From the NCBI RefSeq assembly GCF_028657195.3, contig NZ_JANCPR020000034.1:1-64000 (forward strand): a stretch of DNA of 64,000 bases, read 5' to 3'. The translations under genes and the position numbers were made by a program. This DNA is from Streptomyces iconiensis. GTDB lineage: Bacteria > Actinomycetota > Actinomycetes > Streptomycetales > Streptomycetaceae. This document shows, one piece after another, positions 35,601 through 44,012 of this stretch. The notes under the pieces are model-generated. The model was not told where the DNA came from. It saw only the letters and a program-made list of their open reading frames with translations, and did no database searches. Positions within the stretch are counted from its first letter, which is position 1. Each line of letters begins with the position of its first letter.

Positions 35601-36084
35601 CGGACCGCGGGAGAGCAAGCCGGCGGAGGCGCCCAAGGGGTACAAGACCAGCAGGGACCCGGAGGGCTTCCAGGTCGCCGTCCCCGAGGCGTGGGACCGC
35701 CGCTCGGCCAACGGGCGCGGCCAGGTGCGCTACAACGGCGGCGAGGTCGAGATGGTCGTCGTCAAGGGCCGCGACAGTACGAAGAAGTACGGCAAGGACC
35801 CGATGACGTACCAGAGCGAGGACGAGCCGGAGCTGGCCGCCTACCGAGCCTCCGACTGGGCGGGCACGGGCGGTCTGCGGCGTATCGACGTGGGGGACAC
35901 GGCGATGGCCGAGGGCACGTTCAAGTGGAAGGACGGCGGGCGCCAGGTGTACGCGCGCAACCGCGCGCTGATCCTCGACGGGCGCTACCACGTGCTCCTC
36001 GTCGTCGGTTCCGAGGCACGCAAGTCCGAGGTCGACCAGCACTTCGAATCCGTCGCGGACACCTACAGGGTGACGCGCGGCTGA
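32623..36084 (+). CDS. Transmembrane pseudokinase with a ~500-residue disordered insert
   Basis: A 1,153-residue protein, starting at GTG 32623 behind a GGGGAGG site. It is arranged like the flanking kinases but catalytically dead: no glycine-rich loop, R45 instead of the beta-3 lysine (VLVRQV), H167-R168-N169 in place of HRD with the following Lys and Asn also lost (HRNVTARTV), and T186-G187-L188 instead of DFG. Residues ~205-715 are Gly/Pro/Ala/Arg-rich and inserted where the activation loop should be; the C-lobe resumes with APE (729-731) and DLWALG. A transmembrane helix (~913-933) and an outer domain (~1005-1153) with an FQVAVPEAW strand follow. It may scaffold or modulate its kinase neighbours. 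Confidence 0.9.
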   Translation: MEDYAGYAGRLLADRYRLPRPPSEEYELAETTAWDTASGQEVLVRQVPLPEVVEAEVVGDDHRQGDVGAGGVRGSLGRATRRPADPVVRRAVDAALAASHVPDHPRLDQVFDVFVEGDGLWIVSELVPARPLAALLAERPLGAHRAAEIGADLLAALRIVHAHGWAHRNVTARTVLICEDGRALLTGLAVGAAEEALCGYDPLPEPGSAQPQPLGGVRAPGAPGPGPHGDLGPDEGQAPGYGADPRATGADSGSGSGADRGPGSGRAGSGEPGAAFAARREARGGPVAQGPGAHGPYTQVQQTQVPRGPATFTGQPLPEGFDPRHDGPREVHPSDEGPREDGSRADGAGWGGPPVRGVPGRRPAGGDARSRGIFGFEGVDPDEGENERGRPGQGPGAGPGPGPHSLPSQGRGGRPGPGGPQAPVAHGYGTTGAPGVTGRIGGAGAAGGAEGASGDASARAARRGAIAAYRAGTQRAAAESRDSERRSADEGTNGPAADWWATAPGGDQGQHGADGRGPGRALDDDVRWLPSDEDEVLPDAVDGGVRGIGRDEVYGPGAAGPYGQLPAGSAPGPTALPGARGSNRRSIPAAWSTGAAADDRAPENRPPGNDQPTGSDRPAGDGRGSGDAGLRIFEAPAEDPQERAHPWDEPYDSYEPYEAAEGYDAPDEPGDGAGQWAGHAGHGATGGHERPWGGEAYEGRYRGPTTALAAERARHTRMTVVGPVTERWAPEQAGPVYENWRLAPPVGPAADLWALGALLFRSVQGHAPYPEDSAAELVQMVCAEPPAFAEDCGPLRPVVESLMRQDPTERPDFEELRGWLRSLIRSAPEPEVGLRTVTAPPSLEPGEPADPRRLPIVRRRGELVRSRRRRRQKRPAVPERPQYGSAAEHEPHHEPAGPHKRARAGSPRRLGRLVVGLVLLGMAAAVMYAMWFMPKQGEGQGAQKGSVVVPDEPGASGEGRDGEGREDKGSRDEAEDPGGEGKGKGDGTSSSGTGPRESKPAEAPKGYKTSRDPEGFQVAVPEAWDRRSANGRGQVRYNGGEVEMVVVKGRDSTKKYGKDPMTYQSEDEPELAAYRASDWAGTGGLRRIDVGDTAMAEGTFKWKDGGRQVYARNRALILDGRYHVLLVVGSEARKSEVDQHFESVADTYRVTRG

Positions 36085-36087
36085 AGC

Positions 36088-36104
36088 GGCCGGAGATGCC
36101 GGCC
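36088..36104 (+). terminator. Short hairpin after the pseudokinase gene
   Basis: GGCCGG, a five-base loop, CCGGCC and two Ts, starting just after the pseudokinase stop. It is only six pairs, so it may be a weak terminator between the pseudokinase and the next kinase gene, which has a 171-base leader of its own. Confidence 0.4.
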
Positions 36105-36255
36105 TTATGGGTCGCTTCTCCCTTGACGGAAGTGTCCGCAGGTAAGCGTCATTTCGGCTCCGTGGCGGCCATCTACGTGTGGCTACGGGCCCGTTGGTGT
36201 CACAGGAGCGTGAACGTGCTGGCAACGGGACCGCTTCAGAGGGTAATGCTGGGGC

Positions 36256-37923
36256 ATGACGAACCAGGGGGACAGGTCGGGCGAGCCGACCAGCTACGGG
36301 TTGCAGCCGCCCGGCGTGCCGCAGCAGGGCCGGGCGCAGGGCGTGCCGGCCGGCTACGAGCCCACACAGGCAGCCGTACAGCCAGATGTCGCGCAGGGGC
36401 CCGCTGCCGCTGAGGGCGAACCGGGCGTGGAACGCCTCGTCGGGGGCCGTTACCGCCTCATGTCCCGCCTGGGACACGGCGGTATGGGCACCGTGTGGCG
36501 CGCGCACGACGAGGTGGTGGACCGCGATGTCGCCGTGAAGGAGCCCCGGTTGCCCGGCCACCTGGTCGAGCGGGAGCGGCAGACGATGTACGAGAGGATG
36601 CGCCGCGAGGCCCGTACGGCCGCGCGCATCGAGCACCCGTCCGTCGTCACCATCCATGACGTCGTCATCGAGAACGGACAGCCCTGGATCGTGATGGAGC
36701 TGGTCCAGGGGCGTTCGCTCGCCGATGTGCTCCAGGAGGGCACCGTCGACGTGCGCGAGGCGGCCCGTATCGGCCTCGCGGTCGCGGGCGCGCTCGACGC
36801 CGCGCACGGGAAGGGCGTGCTGCACCGCGATGTGAAGCCGGACAACGTGCTGCTCGGACGGTACGACCGCGTGGTGCTCAGTGACTTCGGGATCGCGCAG
36901 GTGCAGGGCGAGCAGGGGCTGACGGAGACGGGGGCCTTTGTGGGCTCGCCCGAGTTCGTCGCGCCGGAACGCGTGCTGGGGCAGCGCCCCGGGCCCGAGT
37001 CGGACCTGTGGTCGCTCGGTGTGGTCCTGTACGCGGCGACGGAGGGTGTCTCGCCCTTTCGCCGCTCCAACTCGCCCGCCACGCTCCAGGCGGTGCTCTC
37101 GGCCGAGCCGCAGCGGCCCACGCGCGCGCTCAGTTCCTCCGGCGCTTTCGGCATGCTGCTCACTCGGCTGCTGAACAAGGAACCAGGGCTGCGCCCCGAC
37201 GCGCAGGAGGTCAGGCAGACGCTCATGGACGTGGCGCGTCCGCCTCAGCAGCAGCTCAAGGCGGTGCGCGACCCGGCAGCCGACAACGCCGTACGGCGCA
37301 TGGCGCGCGGCTACGGGGCGCGGATGCGCACCAGCCGCGCATGGCAGTTCGGCACCGGGGGTGCGGTGGTGGCGCTGGCCGCAGCGGTGACGCTGCTCCT
37401 CGTGCTGACGGGCGAGCGACTGCCGGACGGCTGGAAGACGCGCGACGAGAGCAAGCGCGTCGGGGCGACGCTCGCCGTGCCGGGCGATTTCGAACGCAGC
37501 GCCAAGCAGAACGAGGTCACCTTCACCGACCCCGGCGACGACTTCACGATCCAGCTGACGCGCTCGGCCGAGAACATCAAGGGCAACTCCCTTGAGGAGG
37601 CCAACTCCTGGAAGGACTACTACGAGGACGGCGCGGAGGTCCAGTACAGCGACACCATGGGCAGGGTGAGGTCCGCCGTGGAGGACGAGGTCGTGCACCA
37701 GGGCAAGAAGGCGGCCATCGTCAGGACGACCTACAAGGAAGTCCCCGACGGCGCATCGGGACCACAGGGGCCCTATCTGCGCCGGCACGAGCTGGTCTAC
37801 GTCAACCCCGACGACGAGCGCTGGCGGCTGGTGGTCGACATGCCCGCCAGGGGCGGTGACCGCAAGGAAGGGGAGCGGATCTTCGAAGAGGCCGTCAAGA
37901 CCCTCAAGATCAAGGAACTGTGA
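36256..37923 (+). CDS. Receptor-type serine/threonine protein kinase
   Basis: A 555-residue active-looking Hanks-type kinase. A 60-residue Gln/Pro/Gly N-terminus precedes the kinase domain: glycine loop GHGGMGTVW, K95 in VAVKE, H190-R191-D192 in HRDVKPDNVLL, D210 in DFGIAQ, then GSPEFVAPE. A juxtamembrane segment with GYGARM leads to one transmembrane helix (about 363-386) and a 165-residue outer domain that begins ERLPDGWKT and has strands like those of the two upstream receptors. No PASTA repeats. The ligand is unknown. Confidence 0.95.
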   Translation: MTNQGDRSGEPTSYGLQPPGVPQQGRAQGVPAGYEPTQAAVQPDVAQGPAAAEGEPGVERLVGGRYRLMSRLGHGGMGTVWRAHDEVVDRDVAVKEPRLPGHLVERERQTMYERMRREARTAARIEHPSVVTIHDVVIENGQPWIVMELVQGRSLADVLQEGTVDVREAARIGLAVAGALDAAHGKGVLHRDVKPDNVLLGRYDRVVLSDFGIAQVQGEQGLTETGAFVGSPEFVAPERVLGQRPGPESDLWSLGVVLYAATEGVSPFRRSNSPATLQAVLSAEPQRPTRALSSSGAFGMLLTRLLNKEPGLRPDAQEVRQTLMDVARPPQQQLKAVRDPAADNAVRRMARGYGARMRTSRAWQFGTGGAVVALAAAVTLLLVLTGERLPDGWKTRDESKRVGATLAVPGDFERSAKQNEVTFTDPGDDFTIQLTRSAENIKGNSLEEANSWKDYYEDGAEVQYSDTMGRVRSAVEDEVVHQGKKAAIVRTTYKEVPDGASGPQGPYLRRHELVYVNPDDERWRLVVDMPARGGDRKEGERIFEEAVKTLKIKEL

Positions 37924-38018
37924 CGGGTCGGGTGCCGGGGGCAGGGGGCCTTGGGCCGCGGCCTGGAGCCCCGGGGTTCGCGCCCTGGGGCCGGGGGCTC
38001 CGCCGGTGATTGCTGTCT

Positions 38019-38060
38019 GCCAGTGATTACTGGCGGATTCAGTGAAAAGCGGTTACCGCT
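38019..38060 (+). promoter_or_regulatory. Two adjacent palindromes upstream of the aldehyde dehydrogenase gene
   Basis: GCCAGT-GATT-ACTGGC (38019-38034) and AGCGGT-T-ACCGCT (38048-38060) are two perfect inverted repeats 13 bases apart and 40-80 bases before the ATG at 38101. They look like operators for one or two dimeric regulators. The regulator is not evident in the window. Confidence 0.65.
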
Positions 38061-38100
38061 GGGTATACGAGTCGGCGCCGGGAGTCGTACTCTCGAACGC

Positions 38101-39732
38101 ATGACGGAGACGCAGGAGAGCACCAGCCTCACCCCCGGCACCTCGGACCGCGGGAACCCGGTCGCTCCGGTGCCCGCCGGAGCGCGCACGGCGGCGGACG
38201 TGGTCACCCCGTCCCTCGTCGCCGACCTCACCCGGGGCGTCACGGGCAGCGGAACGACCCGTAGTCACACGCCCTTCACCGGCGAGGTACTGGCCGAACT
38301 GCCCGAGTCCACACCGGAGGACGTCGCCGCGGCCTTCGGCGCCGCGCGCGCGGCGCAGCGCTCCTGGGCCGCGACGCCCGTACGGCAGCGCGCCGCCGTC
38401 CTGCTGCGCTTCCACGACCTGGTGCTCAAGCGCCAGTCCGAGGTACTGGACCTGATCCAGCTGGAGACGGGCAAGGCACGGCTGCACGCGCACGAGGAGG
38501 TCCAGGCGGTCGCGGTCGCCGCGCGGCACTACGGGCGCAAGGCGGCCTCGTATCTGCGTCCCAGGCGGCACACGGGCGCGATACCGACCCTCACCAAGGT
38601 CACCGAACTGCGCCATCCGCGCGGTGTGGTGGGGCAGATCGCGCCCTGGAACTACCCGTTCGAGCTGTCCGTCGGCGACGCGCTGCCCGCCTTCGCCGCC
38701 GGGAACGCCGTCGTGATGAAGCCCGACACCGAGACCGCGCTGACCGCGCTGTGGGCGCGCAGGCTGCTCATCGAGGCGGGCCTCCCGGAGGGCGTGTGGC
38801 AGGTCGTCATAGGTGAAGGCCCCGTTGTGGGCCCCGAGGTCGCCGACCGCGGCGACTATGTGTCGTTCACCGGCTCAACCCGTACGGGGCGCGAGGTCGC
38901 ACAGCGCGCTGCGGCCCGTCTCGTGGGCTGCTCGCTGGAGCTGGGCGGCAAGAACGCGATGCTCGTACTGGAGGACGCCGACCTCGACAAGGCGGCGGCA
39001 GGTGCCGTGCGCGGCGCCTTCTCGTCGGCCGGCCAGCTGTGCATCTCCATAGAGCGGCTCTACGTCCACGAGTCCGTCGCCGACGCCTTCCTGGAGCGCT
39101 TCCTCGCCCGTACGCGCGCGATGCGCCTGGGTACGGCGCTCGCCTACGGCGCCGACATGGGCTCGCTCGTCTCGCAGCGGCAGCTCGACACCGTCACCCG
39201 GCACGTCGAGGAGGCGGCGGAGAAGGGCGCCAAGGTGCTCGCGGGCGGCAGGGCACGCCCCGACATAGGCCCGCTCTTCTACGAGCCGACCGTGCTGGAG
39301 GGCGTCGAGTCACCGATGGCCGTGTGCGGCGAGGAGACCTTCGGGCCCGTCGTCTCCCTGTACCGCTTCTCGGACGTGGACGAGGCGGTCGAGCTGGCCA
39401 ACGCGTCCCCGTACGGCCTCAATTCCAGCGTGTGGAGCACCAGTGGTGCCAGGGCCCGTGAGATCGCCTCGCGGCTGCGTACCGGGACCGTCAACGTCAA
39501 CGAGGGCTATGCGGCGGCCTACGGCAGCGCGCAGGCGCCCATGGGCGGCATGGGCGACTCGGGCCTGGGACGGCGGCACGGGTCCGAGGGCATCCTGAAG
39601 TACACCGAGCCGCAGACCGTCGCGCATCAGCGCGTGCTGCCGATGGCGCCGTCCCTCGGGATGGACGACGAGAAGTACGCGGCCTTCATGTCCCGTTCGC
39701 TCAAGGCGCTGAAGACGCTGCGCTTCCGCTGA
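38101..39732 (+). CDS. gabD2: Succinate-semialdehyde dehydrogenase (NADP+-type)
   Basis: A 543-residue aldehyde dehydrogenase that probably oxidises succinate semialdehyde to succinate. Catalytic residues are E280 in LELGGKN and C314 in AGQLCIS; the cofactor region PWNYPFELSVGDALPAFAAGN and the FTGSTRTGREV loop are typical of the GabD2 (Rv1731-like) group. It has an N-terminal Thr/Ser/Pro extension of about 35 residues. ATG 38101; the longer frame to 37951 overlaps GC-rich leader sequence and the palindromic operators. The substrate assignment is from similarity only. Confidence 0.88.
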   Translation: MTETQESTSLTPGTSDRGNPVAPVPAGARTAADVVTPSLVADLTRGVTGSGTTRSHTPFTGEVLAELPESTPEDVAAAFGAARAAQRSWAATPVRQRAAVLLRFHDLVLKRQSEVLDLIQLETGKARLHAHEEVQAVAVAARHYGRKAASYLRPRRHTGAIPTLTKVTELRHPRGVVGQIAPWNYPFELSVGDALPAFAAGNAVVMKPDTETALTALWARRLLIEAGLPEGVWQVVIGEGPVVGPEVADRGDYVSFTGSTRTGREVAQRAAARLVGCSLELGGKNAMLVLEDADLDKAAAGAVRGAFSSAGQLCISIERLYVHESVADAFLERFLARTRAMRLGTALAYGADMGSLVSQRQLDTVTRHVEEAAEKGAKVLAGGRARPDIGPLFYEPTVLEGVESPMAVCGEETFGPVVSLYRFSDVDEAVELANASPYGLNSSVWSTSGARAREIASRLRTGTVNVNEGYAAAYGSAQAPMGGMGDSGLGRRHGSEGILKYTEPQTVAHQRVLPMAPSLGMDDEKYAAFMSRSLKALKTLRFR

Positions 39733-39858
39733 TCCGCCGCACCCTCTCCGCCCGCTCTCCCTGAGCGCCCTGTCCGCCCACCCCCGTCCCCCGCGCACCC
39801 CCGGCCCCACCCCACGCCAGCACCGTCCGTACCGTTCAGCGTCGAACCGGAGGCCCCC

Positions 39859-41754
39859 GTGTCCCAGACCAGCCCTGCCCGGAAACGGACGGATTCCGGC
39901 TCGGACGAGCCGTATGACTATGACGTGCTGGTGGTCGGTTCGGGGTTCGGTGGTGCGGTCTCGGCGCTGCGGCTGACCGAGAAGGGCTACCGGGTCGGTG
40001 TGCTGGAGGCGGGCCGGCGCTTCTCGCGGGAGGAGTTGCCCCGCAACTCCTGGGATCTGAAGAACTTCCTGTGGGCGCCCGCGCTGGGCCTGTACGGCAT
40101 CCAGCGCATCCATCTGCTGGCGAATGTCATGATCCTGGCGGGTGCGGGGGTGGGTGGCGGCTCGCTGAACTACGCCAACACGCTCTATGTGCCGCCCAGG
40201 CCGTTCTTCGAGGACCGCCAGTGGGGCCACATCACCGACTGGCAGGCAGAGCTGGCCCCGTTCTACGACCAGGCGCGGCGCATGCTGGGGGTGCGGCTCA
40301 ATCCGACGACGACGCCCTCGGACGTGCATCTGAAGGCCGCCGCCGAGCGTATGGGGTGCGGTGAGAGTTTCCATCTCGCGCCGGTGGGTGTCTTCTTCGG
40401 TGACGGTCAGGACGGGGACGGGCGGCGGGTGCGGCCGGGCGGCACCGTTGCCGACCCGTACTTCGGTGGCGTGGGTCCGGCGCGTACGGCCTGTGTGGAG
40501 TGCGGTGAGTGCATGACGGGCTGCCGCAGAGGCGCCAAGAACACGCTCAACGAGAACTACCTGTACCTGGCCGAACAGGCCGGTGCCGTCATCCACCCCA
40601 TGACCACGGTCGTCGGCATCCGCGAGCGGGCCCCGCAACCCGGGGCCGGACCCGGCCCCGGTGCGGGAGCCGAGGGTGCGGGGGCCGGGTACGAGGTGGC
40701 GACCGTCAGGACGGACGGGCCGCGCCGGTACCGCAGGGAGAAGCCGCGTGTCCTGCGTGCGCGTCATGTGGTGCTCGCGGCGGGAACGTACGGCACCCAG
40801 ACCCTTCTGCACCGTGTACGCGACGCGGGCACCCTGCCCCGGCTGTCCGCGCGGCTGGGCGAGCTGACCCGTACCAACTCCGAAGCACTGGTGGGCGCGC
40901 AGACCGTTCCCGGGCGCTACCGCAAGAAGTGGGGCAAGGACGCCGAGCTGGACTTCACCAAGGGTGTGGCCATCACCTCGTCCGTGCACCCGAACGCGAC
41001 CACGCACATCGAGCCGGTCCGTTACGGCAAGGGCTCGAACTCGATGAGCGCGCTCACCACGCTCCAGGTTCCCCAGGGCACCGGGCTCCCGGACTGGTTG
41101 GCGCACCTCGTCAACTGCGTTCGCCATCCCGGCCTCTTCGCGCGTTCCCTGTCGGCACGCAAGTGGTCGGAACGGGTCATCATCGGTCTGGTCATGCAGA
41201 CGCACGACAACTCCCTGACGACCTACCGCAAGGACAAGGGCCTGGGCAAGGGCCTGCTCACGGCCCGCCAGGGCCACGGAGCGCCCAACCCCGTGCACAT
41301 ACCCGAGGGCGCCGAGGCCGCCGGCATCCTCGCCGAGGAGATCAACGGTTTCGCGGGCACCAATGTGGGCGAACTGATGGGCACCCCGCTCACGGCGCAC
41401 TTCCTGGGCGGCTGCCCCATCGGCGACACGGCGGACTCCGGCGTCATCGACCCCTACCACCGCCTGTGGGGCCACCCCGGCATCTCCGTCGTGGACGGCT
41501 CAGCCGTCTCCGCCAACCTCGGCGTGAACCCCTCCCTCACCATCACCGCACAGGCCGAACGCGCCATGTCCCTGTGGCCCAACAAGAACGAGACCGACCC
41601 CCGCCCCCCACAGAACACCCCGTACCAACGGCTGGAACCCGTCCCCCCGCGCCAACCCGCCGTCCCCGAGGACGCGTTCGGTGCCCTGCGGCTGCCGCTG
41701 CTGCCGGTGCCGTCCGTACCGCCCGCGTCCACGGAGGACGAAGGCGTCCAGTAA
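39859..41754 (+). CDS. GMC-family FAD oxidoreductase (ChoD-like)
   Basis: A 631-residue flavoprotein of the type annotated as cholesterol oxidase ChoD in mycobacteria. The FAD Rossmann motif VVGSGFGGAVSALRLTEKG is at about residue 23. A cysteine motif C212-x2-C215-x2-C218-x3-C222 (CVECGECMTGCRRGAKN) resembles a [4Fe-4S] site. The GMC signature at the C-terminus (GGCPIGDT, DGSAVSANLGVNPSLTITA) is intact. GTG 39859 follows CGGAGGC. Sterol oxidation is not proven for this group. Its neighbourhood with guaB2-guaB3-guaA parallels choD in M. tuberculosis. Confidence 0.88.
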   Translation: MSQTSPARKRTDSGSDEPYDYDVLVVGSGFGGAVSALRLTEKGYRVGVLEAGRRFSREELPRNSWDLKNFLWAPALGLYGIQRIHLLANVMILAGAGVGGGSLNYANTLYVPPRPFFEDRQWGHITDWQAELAPFYDQARRMLGVRLNPTTTPSDVHLKAAAERMGCGESFHLAPVGVFFGDGQDGDGRRVRPGGTVADPYFGGVGPARTACVECGECMTGCRRGAKNTLNENYLYLAEQAGAVIHPMTTVVGIRERAPQPGAGPGPGAGAEGAGAGYEVATVRTDGPRRYRREKPRVLRARHVVLAAGTYGTQTLLHRVRDAGTLPRLSARLGELTRTNSEALVGAQTVPGRYRKKWGKDAELDFTKGVAITSSVHPNATTHIEPVRYGKGSNSMSALTTLQVPQGTGLPDWLAHLVNCVRHPGLFARSLSARKWSERVIIGLVMQTHDNSLTTYRKDKGLGKGLLTARQGHGAPNPVHIPEGAEAAGILAEEINGFAGTNVGELMGTPLTAHFLGGCPIGDTADSGVIDPYHRLWGHPGISVVDGSAVSANLGVNPSLTITAQAERAMSLWPNKNETDPRPPQNTPYQRLEPVPPRQPAVPEDAFGALRLPLLPVPSVPPASTEDEGVQ

Positions 41755-41811
41755 GGCGACCAGCAAGGCGGCCATCAGCCGAGCGCGGCGCTCCCGCCAG
41801 GCCGGACCGCG

Positions 41812-42987
41812 CTACACCCGCGCGCCGTCCGTCCTGCGGCGGCGCACCGCGAACACCGCGCCGGCGCCGAGGGCCACGGCGGCGGCGCCCGCCAGCGCGA
41901 AGAGCGGCAGTACGTCGGAGGAGCCGGTCTCGGCGAGGCGGCCCGTCGGGGAGAACTTCCTGTCGCCCATGGGCTTCACGCGCAACGGCTTCTTGGCGAC
42001 GCCCTGTGGTGCGTGGTTCCGCGGCGCGGCGCTCGGTATGCGGCCCGGTCGCGCGCTCGCCTTCAGAACGTCGAACTCGTAGTAGCCACCCGTCGACAAG
42101 TAGCACGCACCGTTCTCGTCGACGTACGCGCCGAGGCTGAGCGCGAAACCGAGCCCGTCCGGCGCCTCCTTGGCGACATCGAGGCGCAGGTCGAGGGAGA
42201 CCGTCTCGTGCGGGCGCACATCGGTGAAGCCGACGTAGCCCGCGTCCTCGTCGTGGTCGTCGGTGGAGATCGGCTCCCAGTCACCGGTGGCCGGGTCCTT
42301 GAACTGGAGCGTGAGATGGCGGCCGGTGTGCTCCAGGTCCTCGCCGTGCACGGTCCCGGCGAAGAGGCCGAAGTCGACGCGCTTGTAGGCGCGGTCGGAG
42401 CTGTTGACCACCTCGTAGGTGAACGCGTGGTATCCGCTGCCCGCAACGACCTTGGAGGGCAGCCCGTTGAGCGTGGTGCTCAGCTCGGGGTCCTCGGCGA
42501 TCTCGTCGTCGGCGCACTCGTCCGCGTTCTCTGCGCCCTCTGCGTCGCCGGTGCCTTCTGTGCCGCCCGTGCCTTCTGTGTCGTCCGCGTGCTCTGTCTC
42601 CTCCGTGGGTCCCGTGCCGTCCTGCGGCTCGGAGGGCTCCCCGGTCTTCTCCCCGGCTCCGCTCTCCTGCGAGGGCCCCTCCGCCGCCTCGCCGGGCTGT
42701 TCGCCGGTGCCCGCGTCCGGGCGCCCGGACGCGGGCTCGTCCGGCTTCTCACCCGGCGCCGTACCGGGTCCGCCCGGCGTGGGGGCCGGGCCGGACGGCG
42801 CGGTGCTGGGAACCGGCGCCTCCGGTGGTCCCCCGGTCGCGGACGGCTTGCCCGCTGCCACGCTCACCGTGTCGGCATGTGCGGCATGTGCGGCATGTGC
42901 GGCGTAGGCGGCGGGCGCCGCGAGCAGAGCTGCGGGGGCGAGAACCGCCGTCGTGGCGACGGTGGCGTATACGCGGCAGAGCTTCAT
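41812..42987 (-). CDS. LAETG-anchored cell-surface protein (class E sortase substrate)
   Basis: A 391-residue secreted protein. ATG 42987 is preceded by GAGAGGG; the signal peptide (about 1-30) ends near AYA-A and is followed by an AAHAAHAAH repeat. A Pro/Gly/Glu/Thr-rich region (about 40-165) precedes a folded beta domain (about 170-315) with one cysteine pair (ECADDE, GACYLS). The C-terminus is a sorting signal: LAETG, a hydrophobic helix and RRRR. LAxTG motifs are recognised by the SrtE sortases that attach chaplins in Streptomyces. No sortase gene is seen nearby. It is convergent with the GMC gene. Confidence 0.92.
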   Translation of the reverse strand: MKLCRVYATVATTAVLAPAALLAAPAAYAAHAAHAAHADTVSVAAGKPSATGGPPEAPVPSTAPSGPAPTPGGPGTAPGEKPDEPASGRPDAGTGEQPGEAAEGPSQESGAGEKTGEPSEPQDGTGPTEETEHADDTEGTGGTEGTGDAEGAENADECADDEIAEDPELSTTLNGLPSKVVAGSGYHAFTYEVVNSSDRAYKRVDFGLFAGTVHGEDLEHTGRHLTLQFKDPATGDWEPISTDDHDEDAGYVGFTDVRPHETVSLDLRLDVAKEAPDGLGFALSLGAYVDENGACYLSTGGYYEFDVLKASARPGRIPSAAPRNHAPQGVAKKPLRVKPMGDRKFSPTGRLAETGSSDVLPLFALAGAAAVALGAGAVFAVRRRRTDGARV

Positions 42988-44012
42988 GAAGCCCTCTCTG
43001 GGTCTTGGTCGTACGAGGGCCGTAGCGGTGGGGGGCCTGGTCATCCGTGGAGTCGTCCGGGGGCCGGTGCTGTGGCCGTGCGCTTTGCGATCATCGAGAC
43101 CCGCGGGGAAAGGGAAGGGTTGTAGGAGACCCGAAAACCCGTTTTCCGGGACGGAGTTGCCACGTCCTGGGCACGGTCGCCCACGCGCCTTCGTGTGAAC
43201 ACAGCGATTCGTGTGAACACAGCGAAGGGCCCCGGGATGCCGGCCGGGTGGGTGGCGGCAGCCGCGGGGCCCTTGGCGGTCAGCACAGGCGTCAGGGCAG
43301 CGCCCGTGCTGAAGGGCGGCGCCGGGGGGTAGCGCCGCTGGATTGGTTCGACCAATGGCAGAAGGCTGCCGGGACTGACAGGGGTCTGCCGGGACGTACC
43401 AATTGCCGTGAGTGGTAAGGGGTTTTCCCTCTCTGCATCGTGGTGGATGCGCCTCATGCTGCGCAACCGTTTCGACGGAGTCGGTGCAGACGTCTCAGCA
43501 CTCGGTCGGAAGCCGTCGGCACAAGGGCCCTGAGCGGGCGATCCGAGGGCCTGAACGGGCGGCAGGGGGAGGCGAACCGGCGGGCCGGAGAGGTGACCTG
43601 GCGGGCCGGAGAGATGAACCGGCGGGCCTGGGATGAGCGGGGTGGGGTTCCGCGGAGCGGCCGGTCCTGAGCGTCCCCGGGACCGGCCGCTGTCGTGACC
43701 GGGCTGCTGTCCCCTGCCGTCCGGTCACAGCACCGGAGCGAGGTCCCACGACGCCGCCGACTTCCCCTCACGGGGAGAGCGGGCGTCTCATCGCTCCGAT
43801 GACGCCGCCCCCTTCGCCGCCGGGCGCCCGGCAGTCGTCAGGGACACCCCGTCCAACGAAGCCCGTCCTGGCCGGTCACGCGCCGTACGGGTGAGGAGGC
43901 CCCGCCCCCGGCGCCTCCTGCCCTCTGCTGCCCTCTGCCGGGCGTCTGCCGCCCTCCGACAGCGTCTCCGCTGCCCCCTTGCCCTGCCGCCCATGCCCTA
44001 CTTGCCCCTGCC
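42988..44012. other. Gene-poor 1-kb region with short repeats
   Basis: No gene is supported here: open frames have no ribosome site and encode Arg/Gly/Pro-rich sequence. Visible elements are two 18-bp direct repeats (43190-43225), a palindrome ATTGGT-TCG-ACCAAT (43342-43356), two copies of CTGCCGGGAC at about 43367 and 43388, and a run of GGCGGGCCGGAGAG-type repeats at 43575-43630. The 3' part (about 43900-44010) is rich in CCCTGCC repeats, perhaps decay of an older coding sequence. Confidence 0.6.
43190..43225. repeat. Two exact 18-bp tandem repeats
   Basis: TTCGTGTGAACACAGCGA occurs twice head to tail (43190-43207 and 43208-43225). Each copy contains GTGT-GA-ACAC, an inverted repeat, so the element could be a paired binding site for a dimeric regulator of the surface-protein gene upstream of which it lies (200 bases away). 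Confidence 0.8.

Noticed and set aside
43412..43670. Short overlapping open frames in the gene-poor gap.
   Set aside because: They have no ribosome site and encode Arg/Gly/Glu repeats produced by the GGCGGGCCGGAGAG repeat.
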